A DNA stretch of 64,000 nucleotides from Blattamonas nauphoetae. Lineage: Eukaryota > Preaxostyla > Oxymonadida. The notes beneath the pieces are model-generated. The model was not told where the DNA came from, did not search any database, and saw only the letters and a program-made list of their open reading frames with translations. The position numbers and the translations under genes were made by a program. Shown in pieces: positions 54,817 through 64,000 of the stretch; position 1 is the first letter of the stretch; every line of letters starts with the position of its first letter. The stretch spans positions 372,001 to 436,000 of the forward strand of contig JARBJD010000005.1 in NCBI GenBank assembly GCA_033064195.1, read 5' to 3'.

Positions 54817-57800
54817 ATGATCATCTTTTGTTTCCTTTCCACAACACTCGCACTCACCATAGCTTCGAGTGGGAAGGAAACAGAAAGCAGATCTCTCAGA
54901 TTCTTTCTGGACGAGCAGACCCAGATATCGAACAACGATAATTGGAAAGAGAATCACATTCTTCGTCTTCCAAACGGCGAATTCTCTTCATGTGGATACC
55001 CAGTGATTTCAAGGACGTTGACACTGGAAGGAATGAAGACAGAAGTCCATATCTCTGTTGAACAGAACGCTCACGAAACTGAAACAGAAAATGGAATTGA
55101 TTCGTCCAGTGCTGTTGACCATTCACTGATATCGATCTTCAGGATTCGAAATTCGACAGTTTCACTGTCATCACTTTGCCTGAACAGCGACCAACCCTCC
55201 TCTCTGATCGCGTCAGTTTCATCGTCATCTGTGACAGTGTCAGACAGTGACATTCGCTCAAACGGGGCCAACTCTCCGTTTGTGATGCTGGTCGGGAAGG
55301 CGAATGGGCAATCAGGTGATATTGGAAGTTCTCTGCATCTCTCGAAATGTAGTCACATTTCGTCGTCCCTCGTGTCTCTTGTCCCTCTTACCGAAATCTC
55401 TCACAAGTTGGATCAACATATGAATGCTAGAAAACCGTGGGAAACGAATGAAAACTCGCAATTTGTTGAAGAAATGAGGATATCAGCCTCGGAACTTGCC
55501 ATCAGAGATTCATGCCTGACATTTGGGACTGGCCCTCTGATTGGTTTTGGATACGACAAAGACAATACAGAACTCGGTGGAGAACAAGCAGTCCTGCCTC
55601 GGAAGGTCTCATCATCGCTGATGAAGAGCCAGATCATGAACACGACGAGCAATCCATCAGGTTTGATTGTGGACGAAGCGGAAACGATGGAATTGACTCA
55701 GCGTGTGATGAGCAGCTGTGTTTGTCTGAGCACGAACCATCTTTATGGAACAGCGTGTGTTGACATGAATGCGAATGTGATGGGAAGTCTTCTGAGTCTA
55801 AACACATCGTTCTCGTCCTGCTTGACCGACACTGCAACCCATCTCGGCCAACACTTCGTAACCCAACAATACCTCACCCAATCTGCCTCCTTCAAATTGT
55901 GCACATTCAAAGAGTGCTCCACGTTGTCTTATGGTGCTGCGATCTATCTCAGAGACAACGGCTCGCTTGTTGTCGAAGAATGTTCATTCAAGGCATGCAT
56001 CACCACAAGTTCGACATCTGCTGGAGGCGCCCTTTATTTTATAGCGTCAACAGGAGCCACTTTCAAAGCCAACTCATCATCGTTTGTTGGATGCTCGGCT
56101 GGAATCGGTGGTGGTACACTTTGTCACGATGGACCATCAGCGATAGTCCTCAACTGTGTTTTTATCGACTCCACCTCCAAGACGACTGGAGGATGCATAT
56201 CTCTGCACAGTTGGGATGCTCTCTCAACCTCTTCTTCGATCACAAATTGTCTCTTCGAGAACTGCAAGACAACACATACATCTGTATCCAACCCGTACAG
56301 CGGAGGGGCAATTTATGCCGTCCAGGTTATCAGTCTTCAGCTCAATTTTCTCAATTTTCGAGGAAACACGGCAGGTGTCAAGGATGGCAATGACATCATG
56401 TTTGCCCTCCTGAATACTTTGATCACATCTGAGACGATGGTTGGCTGTACGTCAACATCTGCCTCTCCTCGACTACGAGTCTATCCTGATGTCGGTACAG
56501 ATGAACATCTCCCAAATCCAACAACAACTGCTTCCCTTGTTTCGTGTGAGGCAACAGCAATTCATTCAGATGCTGTCGAATTCACTCTGAAGATGAGTGA
56601 GACGATCACGGGAACAGTTCTGGTGCTGATTGACAATTCTGATGGGACAAGAACACCAACCGATGTCCAGGCACCGAACATTGGACGAGTGCTCTCTTTC
56701 TCATTCGATAACACAGACGAAGGTTCGTGTTCTGTTTCGCTTGGTGAGAGTGGGCTCGTTCAAACACCCCTCTCAGCTTATTCCATCATCAGGTCTTCCA
56801 TTGTTGGAAGCTACATTACCTCATCCGAATGTGTACTGGACGAAAACGAGGAGAATGCGTTGATCACTGTTTCTGGTTATGGAATTCCATCTGGCGTCCT
56901 CTCTGTCACTCTCTCGGACAATACTCTCCTCAATTTTGAATTTCTACCAGGTCAGAAAGTGTCCGAAGTGCTGGCTGTCCCTCTGAATGTAGCTTTGCCC
57001 AAATTGAGATACGGAGGGAGCTATCCCATTCATCGTCTGAGGTCGAAAAGCCAGACAAATCACCCCATCACCGTGCCTTTCCTCATCGAAATCATTGTCC
57101 CCAATCCCTCTCGTTTGACAACACTCAAATTCCCGGGATATGATTCAAAACTGAAGAAAGTGAGCATCAACCTGGAAGGTGTGAATCTTGAAGGAACTCA
57201 CAAAGTGACATTCTCTGTGAATGAAACCTCAGAGACGATAACGATTGATGTGTTGTTCAGTTCGTCAAAAGGAAAACTAGAAGGGATCCTGTTCGACACC
57301 GACACACCAACAAACGTGAACATGTCATACAACACTCGATATGAGATCGTTGAGATGAAGAAAGATGATGTGAATGTGTTGTGTTTGGGAAACCTTTCAT
57401 TCAAGACGATTGTTGAGCCGACTCGTCTTGTGACGATGGAATGTGCGTACGATGAAGCGAAGAAGAATGCGTTGATTCGGATGACAGGCCAAGTTTTGGA
57501 TACAACGAAGGAATACGAGATTGAGCTGAACGATTCTGAAAACTCAAAGAAGACGATTGAAATAACATTCAACACGACATCATCAAAATGGGAAGGATCA
57601 GCGATTCTGTATTCGCTCGATGAATCAGTTGAGCTGGAATATGGGAAGACATACTCCGTGCGTGGATTCAAGACGAAAGGTTCCACATCAAAGTATCTTT
57701 ATGAAGACGTCACAGTCATGATTGAGAACGAACCCAGCCGAATTGAAGAGGTGTCGCGGATGCTGGATGGAGAGAAGACGAGGATGATTGTTTCTTTGTC

Positions 57801-60800
57801 AGGCCGAGAATTGAAGAGTGGGATGGGAAAGATTGGAGTTTGTCGAGGGACTTCGAAATGGACATCCGACACTGAGATCATTTCTGGTTCAGATGAGAAG
57901 TGGAAGGCCACCTTTCTGGTCGGTTTTTCAGAAAGCTCGACTGTTCTTGAATATGGGTCGACATACACGCTGTGTGGATTGGATGGGAGTGCGTTCTTTG
58001 TGAACGAAGGAATCTCATTTGTCGTTCCTCATCCACCAATTGTGAGCTCGATCATCTCGGAATTGAACACAAGCACACACTCTTCATTCCGTGTTGTGAT
58101 GTCTGGATCTGATTTGCCAGCGTCAGGGTCTTTCTCTGCTTCGTTCTCTGACAGTCTTGGAACATTTGACATTTCGTTGTCAGAATTGTCAGAATGGAGA
58201 TCGGACTGGATTGAGGTTACAAAGACAAGCGCGTTCGAGTTCAACAAGACATACACGCTGACATCACTGATTGATTCGTCTTCTGGGACTGCTGATCATC
58301 TGTTGTGTTCTGGAGTGACGATGAAAACACCTCTCGGACCGACTCTGACTGGATTGGGAGGAGTGTCTCTAACAGGTGCTTCGCTTGATTGTGTGTCGAT
58401 TGTTGTGCGTGTTGCTCGAATTGTTGCCGATACATTCGAAGTTTCAGTGTTCGATGTTGATGATTCTTCGAAAGTGCTGATCCCGTTGTCCGTCTCTTTC
58501 TCGTCGTGCGATTCGCCAGATGGATTAATGACACACTCTGTGAGCTGGGACTCTGCGCTGCAATATGGTCATCGCTACGAAATTGCTTCGATGTCGAGTT
58601 CGACGATGGTTGTCTCAATTCCATCCCAACTCGTCTTCGAAATCCCTGAACTGTTGTCATTTGACAACATCTCGATAACAACCAACTCCATCCACACTTT
58701 CCTCCGCATCCTACTGTCTGGAAATGGTCTCATTGGGAAAAATGAAGTGACGCTCACTTCTGGCTTCTCGTTTACCGTCACCGCTCAATCCAACACATCA
58801 GCCATTTCTGAAGAACTCGCAATTGGATGGTCAGACAGTCTCGCATTCGAAACTTCATTCACTGTGAAAACCGCATTCTCTATAGATCCACCAGATGCAG
58901 TCATCGTCTTGAAGAATTCGTTGGCATTCACAACTCCTCCAAAACAAGATCCCCTGTCGCTATTTGTGGATGGTCGAACAGGCGAGACAAGTCGATTTTG
59001 TGGAGAATCATCTCGTCCTTGCTCGTCTGTGGAAGTTGCTTGGGAGATTGTTTCTCAGATTGGAGTTCGGACACCAACAGTTGGGATTGTTCACTCGGCG
59101 ACACTTGGTTCACCGATTCGGATTTCGAATGGGATGGTTGCGCTTCTTTCGAGTTTTGGAAATGTTGACCCGAAACTGTCCATTCCCTTATCTGCTTGTA
59201 ACCAAGTGGAATCTGGGATGATTGTTGTGTCGTCATCGACACTTCAGATTCGAGATGTTGAGATTATGATTGACTCTCTCTCTCCTTCGTTCGTGCTGCT
59301 TTCTGCTCAAAACTCGAACTTGACACTGAAAGAAGGTTCATTCGTTGGACCACAATTATCACCTTCTTCAAATGATGAGTTGTCTGAAGAGATCTGTGAA
59401 TGGACGAGTGGGGTTCTTCAGCTGGACAACTGCATCACTTCGATCTCCGACACAAAACTGAACCATCTCTCCCTTGGAGCTGTGAATGTGAAGAATGGAA
59501 GCCTGAAAGTGGAAACAAGTTCATTCCACGACAACTCACCGAACATTGCTTCGTTTTCTTCGCATCGCAGAAACATCCACTGCTCGAATGGCGGACACAT
59601 CGAAATTGGGAGTCTGAGTGGAGGGGATGGTGTTGGGGACAGGATGGGATGGTTCTCTCGCTCTGATTGCACACTGTCTGGTGATGGTGTTGATATCAAA
59701 ACAGCGTTTTTCGCTCCAACACTCAGCACCGATGAGTCCAAGACTACATTCACAAAGAAGTCAAAGCAGTTTGAAGTGGAGATTATCGGAGCAGTTTTAA
59801 TTCCCTGTGGTCTGTTCTTGGAAGTGTTTGAGAAGACGAAAGACAAGGAAGATGGAAACCACATCAAGTTCGAGCTGAATCTGGACTCAACACAATCATT
59901 CACTGAAAAGAACATCAAATTTGCCATCTTACAAGCAGACTTGAAGAAACTGAATCCTGAACTTGAATGGCGTGGACGACTCGAGTTTGGAGATGGACAG
60001 AAAACAGTGGAGACGATTCTGATTCAGAAGAGCATTTCTGAACGTCGATCGGAAGCGACTCTGAACAACATGAAATGGTGGCTTCCTGTTGTGATTGTTG
60101 TATCGATCATTCTTCTCGTTGTCGTGATGATGGTTGTTTGCCTCCGCCGTCGAAAGAACGGGAAAGAGGCAGGACCAACGACATCACTGACAGAAATGGA
60201 AGAACAGGAAGAAAATGTTGAGAAGATCGCAGTTGATGTTGAAGATGAGCACAACCTTGCTCTGATTCGAACGACACGAGAAGAACAATACCAACAAGAA
60301 TCGATGAAGGAAGTGCCAGGTCAAGGAGAATCGACAAAGAAGGATGGGAAAGATGATGAGATGAAATTGGAGGAGATTGAAGCAGTTGTGTGTGATGGAG
60401 AAGTGAAAGTGGAAGTTGTTGGGAAGTGCGAGACGCTGTTCGAACGACTTCATGGTCGGAACAGGAAAGAAGTTGATGCGATTGTTGTGTGTCGAGCACT
60501 GATCAAAGGACTTGTGACAGCTGGAAAAGACGAAAGATTGAATGGAGCGCTTCTGACTTTATCACCTCACACAATCATTGTTGACTCATCGAATCGGATC
60601 TGCATTGTCACTCCATCTGAAGTGAAGGGAAAAGTGCGAACGGAGTTGGGGAAGGAAATAACTGGATCAGTTGTGGAGGGAGAAGAGCGCTGGCGAGCGC
60701 CTGAGCAAGGAAATGGGAAGATTGAAGTTGGGATGGGATCAGAGAAAGTGTCGGTTTTTCGGCTTGGCCTGTTGCTGCTGGAAATGTGGACGGGTCGAAT

Positions 60801-61065
60801 ACCGTTTGGCGAGACTGATGGAGTGAATGCGTCTCGTCAGCTGGGGATGGGGATTCTGCCGCCTTTGGAAGGGATGTCGAGTGAGATGGAAGAGATTGTT
60901 CGGAGATGTCTGTCTGTTGATTTCCAGGATCGTCCTCGTCTTTTGGAAATGGACGAGCTTATTCAGAGTTTGAGCACGAAAGATGATCGGAAAGTGGAAA
61001 GAGGAGAAGTAAAGAAGAAACCGAATCTGACAGAGATGCTGGGAATGCATTCGCTGGTTTCCTGA
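54817..61065 (+). CDS. Receptor-like beta-helix protein with kinase-like cytoplasmic domain, copy 3 (2082 aa)
   Basis: ATG at 54817 (MIIFCFLSTTLALTIASSG, signal peptide), ending in TGA. It is complete and uninterrupted. The domains are as in copy 1: Pmp-like beta-helix (GGALYFIASTG, GGAIYAVQ, FRGNTAG), seven repeats of about 110 residues (about 655-1373), a second beta-helix opened by FCGESSRPCSSVEVAW, a membrane span near 1752-1777 (WWLPVVIVVSIILLVVVMMV), and a pseudokinase domain (about 1871-2056) with RWRAPEQ and FRLGLLLLEMWTG but no HRD or DFG. The 444-residue difference from copy 1 equals four repeat units. The extracellular domain would face outside and the kinase-like domain inside, suggesting a sensing or adhesion receptor whose signal is passed by partners. 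The function is inferred. Confidence 0.88.
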   Translation: MIIFCFLSTTLALTIASSGKETESRSLRFFLDEQTQISNNDNWKENHILRLPNGEFSSCGYPVISRTLTLEGMKTEVHISVEQNAHETETENGIDSSSAVDHSLISIFRIRNSTVSLSSLCLNSDQPSSLIASVSSSSVTVSDSDIRSNGANSPFVMLVGKANGQSGDIGSSLHLSKCSHISSSLVSLVPLTEISHKLDQHMNARKPWETNENSQFVEEMRISASELAIRDSCLTFGTGPLIGFGYDKDNTELGGEQAVLPRKVSSSLMKSQIMNTTSNPSGLIVDEAETMELTQRVMSSCVCLSTNHLYGTACVDMNANVMGSLLSLNTSFSSCLTDTATHLGQHFVTQQYLTQSASFKLCTFKECSTLSYGAAIYLRDNGSLVVEECSFKACITTSSTSAGGALYFIASTGATFKANSSSFVGCSAGIGGGTLCHDGPSAIVLNCVFIDSTSKTTGGCISLHSWDALSTSSSITNCLFENCKTTHTSVSNPYSGGAIYAVQVISLQLNFLNFRGNTAGVKDGNDIMFALLNTLITSETMVGCTSTSASPRLRVYPDVGTDEHLPNPTTTASLVSCEATAIHSDAVEFTLKMSETITGTVLVLIDNSDGTRTPTDVQAPNIGRVLSFSFDNTDEGSCSVSLGESGLVQTPLSAYSIIRSSIVGSYITSSECVLDENEENALITVSGYGIPSGVLSVTLSDNTLLNFEFLPGQKVSEVLAVPLNVALPKLRYGGSYPIHRLRSKSQTNHPITVPFLIEIIVPNPSRLTTLKFPGYDSKLKKVSINLEGVNLEGTHKVTFSVNETSETITIDVLFSSSKGKLEGILFDTDTPTNVNMSYNTRYEIVEMKKDDVNVLCLGNLSFKTIVEPTRLVTMECAYDEAKKNALIRMTGQVLDTTKEYEIELNDSENSKKTIEITFNTTSSKWEGSAILYSLDESVELEYGKTYSVRGFKTKGSTSKYLYEDVTVMIENEPSRIEEVSRMLDGEKTRMIVSLSGRELKSGMGKIGVCRGTSKWTSDTEIISGSDEKWKATFLVGFSESSTVLEYGSTYTLCGLDGSAFFVNEGISFVVPHPPIVSSIISELNTSTHSSFRVVMSGSDLPASGSFSASFSDSLGTFDISLSELSEWRSDWIEVTKTSAFEFNKTYTLTSLIDSSSGTADHLLCSGVTMKTPLGPTLTGLGGVSLTGASLDCVSIVVRVARIVADTFEVSVFDVDDSSKVLIPLSVSFSSCDSPDGLMTHSVSWDSALQYGHRYEIASMSSSTMVVSIPSQLVFEIPELLSFDNISITTNSIHTFLRILLSGNGLIGKNEVTLTSGFSFTVTAQSNTSAISEELAIGWSDSLAFETSFTVKTAFSIDPPDAVIVLKNSLAFTTPPKQDPLSLFVDGRTGETSRFCGESSRPCSSVEVAWEIVSQIGVRTPTVGIVHSATLGSPIRISNGMVALLSSFGNVDPKLSIPLSACNQVESGMIVVSSSTLQIRDVEIMIDSLSPSFVLLSAQNSNLTLKEGSFVGPQLSPSSNDELSEEICEWTSGVLQLDNCITSISDTKLNHLSLGAVNVKNGSLKVETSSFHDNSPNIASFSSHRRNIHCSNGGHIEIGSLSGGDGVGDRMGWFSRSDCTLSGDGVDIKTAFFAPTLSTDESKTTFTKKSKQFEVEIIGAVLIPCGLFLEVFEKTKDKEDGNHIKFELNLDSTQSFTEKNIKFAILQADLKKLNPELEWRGRLEFGDGQKTVETILIQKSISERRSEATLNNMKWWLPVVIVVSIILLVVVMMVVCLRRRKNGKEAGPTTSLTEMEEQEENVEKIAVDVEDEHNLALIRTTREEQYQQESMKEVPGQGESTKKDGKDDEMKLEEIEAVVCDGEVKVEVVGKCETLFERLHGRNRKEVDAIVVCRALIKGLVTAGKDERLNGALLTLSPHTIIVDSSNRICIVTPSEVKGKVRTELGKEITGSVVEGEERWRAPEQGNGKIEVGMGSEKVSVFRLGLLLLEMWTGRIPFGETDGVNASRQLGMGILPPLEGMSSEMEEIVRRCLSVDFQDRPRLLEMDELIQSLSTKDDRKVERGEVKKKPNLTEMLGMHSLVS

Positions 61066-61571
61066 GGCTCTCTCGTCGTTTCTCTTTCCATCACTTGCCC
61101 TTCAATTGTCAACATCATCGCCAAAGTCACAATCGTGCTGTAGCTGCCTTTCCAGCACAAGTTCAGTCAGATTATGCAGTTTTGGCATCCCTGTGGTCAT
61201 TATTATGTTTTATTGTTTTGAAGATCAGTCTTCGTTTCCGACTTCTTTTGTCATCTTCATTCAGTCCTCCTTTCCTCTCTGCTGTCGACATTTCTTGTCG
61301 ACGGTTTGTCACTCTGTCTTCCAATTGGCAAACAAATGGATCATTTGTCAGTTGCTCCGATTTCGTTCACTCACATCGCATCTCATCTCGAACATCTTTA
61401 ACTCCTCGTTTCTTCTAGATTTGGTCACCTTCTCTCAAACATTCTGTCTTTGCTCGATTTGTGACCATTCTGTTTCCAATTTTGGACAATGATGTTTTCA
61501 TCTCCATTCGGCTCTTCTGTGAGATCAATTTTTCTGAAATTCGGGAATCGAATGTTCGAGGGTTCAGAAAG
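61066..61571 (+). other. 3' flank of copy 3 with a relic of the next unit's 5' flank
   Basis: The first part is a diverged version of the 3' flanks after copies 1 and 2. Near 61465-61520 the words CCATTCTGTTTCCAATTTT and ATCTCCATTCGG match the 5' flanks of copies 2 and 3. The array therefore once continued to the right. No gene is seen here. Confidence 0.55.
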
Positions 61572-62471
61572 CAGGGGTTTTGGAACCGGAGGAATTTATG
61601 GGTAATACACTGTTGGTGGAGGCAGAGAAAGTTCACTTTTCGCCACTCTGACGCTCTGGGTGATTCTTTTTTGAAAATAAAAAAACACCAAAAGAGAATA
61701 CGGAGAAATGGCGAGAAAATCACGGAGAAGGTTGAAAACCTCTTATTGAGCAAATGCGGAGCTGATCGTTTTTGCTCATTTTCTTCATTTTTTAAAGTGT
61801 GAACTGGAAAAACAACCATCAGATTCAATATTCAACTCTCCACCTCTACCATTGTTTTTCCTCCATTTCCATAAACTTTCTCCGTTGTCAATGAAATCCT
61901 CAGCGATCAACACTCTCGAACGAGTGTTTGTTGAGCAGGGACACAGAAGTGATATTCGACTTTGGCAGCCGAACTGAAGTTTTCTGGAAGACATTGAAAC
62001 AGAAATTTGGATTTTTACTTGGAATATCATCGATAGCCATCTCGGAATGTCGTCATCTCAATCAGATGGTCGGATCTAGTCATGGAAAAGGACAAAATCA
62101 CCAAATATCCCATTTTGAAACATATACTCGTTCTTGATTCTATTTCTTCCGTCAAAATAGGACCTATTACATCTGTCTGCACTTTGAAAAAAACTGGCAA
62201 TAATTCTATATCCAAGCACATTACCGGCAGAAAATCTCCACTGTTTGATGAAAAATCGCCACATTTTCCGAATAGTCCGATGTGAATACAATCTACAGCA
62301 ATCTGGGTGACATTTGCACTGGAAGCTAAAACGGACTCCAAAACTAGACAATTGAGTAATCACTATTTTCTCTTCACTTTTACGGTTTTTTGCTTCTTTC
62401 CATTTCAAAATGAGATATCTCGTTTACCATATTAATTTATTTAAGGCTGGCCTCCGGTTCCAAAACCCCTG
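61572..62471. mobile_element. hAT-like non-autonomous element (900 bp)
   Basis: Perfect 21-bp inverted ends start CAGGGGTTTTGGAACCGG (61572-61592, 62451-62471). A perfect 8-bp duplication TCAGAAAG flanks it (61564-61571, 62472-62479). CAGGG ends with 8-bp duplications are the hAT hallmark. No transposase is encoded, and the internal frames are short and unremarkable. Confidence 0.88.
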
Positions 62472-62478
62472 TCAGAAA

Positions 62479-64000
62479 GATTCCGACCATGGTTCTGAAA
62501 GAAGAGATGAAGAAAGTTTGAGTATAATTCCCGTGAAATGTTGAATAAATAAGTCAAAAGTAATGAGATTATGTCCTACTTCACTTCACTTGGACCACTT
62601 GGAGTGATCATCCCTTTGTTACGCCGTTTGGAGGTCTCTGAAAGAAGAGATGAAGTCTTCTGTAACTTTTTCAATCTCTCTGACCTACGAGTTGCCGGGG
62701 TGGGTGGTGGAAGTAAACTTTCTTCATCTCTTCTTTCAGAACCATGGTCGGAATCACTCTTCAGTGATTTACGACCTATGGCTTCTTCATTCAGAGATGA
62801 AGAAAGTTTGAGGCTGTTTGGAGACGATATTGGCTTGATGTAGAACTTCCTCAAGACTGTCGAAGACGTTGAAAGTCTTGCCTGCTTCGCATTGTCTAAG
62901 TCCGACATTCCATTCCGCTTGTTCCTAGATCGTCCAGCGTGCTTGAGCGAATACGCTCCATATTTATCGGTGTCCAGTCCAACCGACTTCATGAGCGATT
63001 TTATCCCGGCGGCAATGTCCCCTGCATCCCTTTCCCGTGCCCTCTCTCCCAAGAGTTGTCCTGTCCAACTCCTGCCTCTTCGTTTATCCAATTCTGTAAT
63101 CCAGTCGCAGATTCGCAGGCCCTCGTTCAAATCCCTCTCATTCACTGTCACCCTCTCCCATCCTTCACCTGTCTTCAACCTCGTCATGAAACTCGTCTCG
63201 TACTTACCTTTGCTCATCTGAACGGAATCTCTTCGTATTCTTGCCATCTCTGTAAAGCGCACCGCGTGTTGCATCATCAGTAATGCCGCGATTATTGTCT
63301 GAACCATCTCTTCTTCGACCTGTCCACGAATTACCCATCGTTTGAGGATCTCATCCTCCAGAATCTTCGCGTCCCATGTGTCCTCATACTTAGCCTTCGT
63401 CGGATGGACAGTGCGGATCCCTCTCATAGTCGCTGTCACCGGGAGTGACACGCCCACTTGGCCCTTCCCAAACAGTTGTGAGAGGAAGGATAATGCACTT
63501 CTCGCAGCTTCCGTTGTTCCCCTCGATCCGCTTCTCCTCATCCATCTCGCCAGAAAGTTTGCAACTCTAATCCCATCAATATCTTTCCAGTTCCTGCCAG
63601 CTGCGTCCTCCTCCTCGATCCAACGACGAATAGCGCCCGCATATTGTCTTACAGTTTCCTTGCTCAATCCTGCCAACATCCAAACCATAGTGTCAACCTC
63701 CATTTCCAGTTCATCGACTAATCCCTCCCAGATCTCCCCAGCAAGAATGCTTGGAGGAGACCTGGTGGCAGTCCGCTCCCCGTCGCTACTAAACCCGGTC
63801 CCTTCACGACCACCTCCTCCGTTCTCCCCAGCAACAGCATACGACTCGCTCTCTGTTCTAAAATGTCTCTTCCTGGTATCGACCGCCAATCCGGAGCTAC
63901 TAAAATCAATGTCGTCGGCTCCTCCATCCACTTGACCAGTACCCGCTGAATCAGCGGGATCGGGGGAAAGGCAAAAACGCACTGTTCTCTTCCCCAATCC
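62479..64000 (-). mobile_element. DIRS-like tyrosine-recombinase retroelement, 3' part only (fossil, runs off right edge)
   Basis: The large minus-strand frame (62576 to the edge) encodes a tyrosine recombinase. It has an N-terminal core-binding region (TVRQYAGAIRRWIEEEDA), then the first catalytic Arg in HAVRFTEMARIR, the HxxR box in YSLKHAGRSR, and the Tyr in VLRKFYI. Overlapping it in another frame near 63718-64000 is an RNase H-like end (FPLIPLIQRVLVKWMEE, LILVAPDW). RT/RNase H overlapping a recombinase frame is the known DIRS arrangement. A perfect 41-bp inverted repeat (62479-62519, 62715-62755) near the end may belong to its terminal or internal complementary repeats. The element is cut by the window, so wholeness and age cannot be judged. 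Confidence 0.7.

Noticed and set aside
62892-63935. Plus-strand frames opposite the recombinase
   Set aside because: Shadows of the minus-strand DIRS-like coding region.

Overview
The window is nuclear DNA of a protist. It carries a head-to-tail polyubiquitin gene, spliceosomal introns (four of 47-49 nt in one hydrolase gene), DNA transposons, and very long intronless genes for secreted beta-helix proteins. The mixture of HEAT/ARM-like repeat proteins that I recall as an expanded family and beta-helix receptors suggests an oxymonad (Preaxostyla) such as Blattamonas. That placement is inference from memory, not something the sequence proves. Stop codons look standard: TAA, TAG and TGA all end plausible genes.

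Left part (1-26.7 kb): a mobile-element landscape. A left-truncated DDE transposase is followed by a split HEAT-like gene. Then come gene-carrying elements with terminal inverted repeats (TIRs), nested in one another. Family Y (5530-9812) contains family X copy 1 (6001-9536), which carries a fragment of a RalGAP-beta-like gene. Family X copy 2 (10480-20283) carries a WDR48-like fragment and splits a HEAT-like gene on the minus strand. Family Z (13466-19990), inside X copy 2, has arms of nearly 500 bp that each hold a tRNA-like Pol III unit, and it carries a pseudophosphatase gene. X-1, X-2, Y and Z each have a perfect 9-bp target-site duplication, as in Mutator-like elements. No Mutator transposase is visible, so they look like non-autonomous, gene-capturing (Pack-MULE-like) elements. 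A fifth candidate (W, 23067-25940) has an imperfect duplication.

Middle part (26.7-38.5 kb): conventional genes. Two minus-strand beta-helix surface proteins are followed by an alpha/beta hydrolase with five exons, a class I methyltransferase, polyubiquitin (three units, Ala at position 65), and a long Ser/Thr/Pro-rich protein. A 542-bp TIR element lies just beyond the first beta-helix gene.

Right part (38.7-61.1 kb): a tandem array of three paralogous receptor-like genes. Each encodes a signal peptide, a Pmp-like beta-helix, a run of about 110-residue repeats, a second beta-helix, one membrane span, and a cytoplasmic protein-kinase-like domain that lacks the catalytic motifs. Copy 1 has four more repeat units than copies 2 and 3. 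Copy 2 is interrupted by two in-frame stops. The copies share leaders and 3' flanks, and a Tc1/mariner-like element separates copies 1 and 2. A degraded piece of a further unit follows copy 3. The window ends with a hAT-like element and the 3' part of a DIRS-like tyrosine-recombinase retroelement that runs off the right edge.
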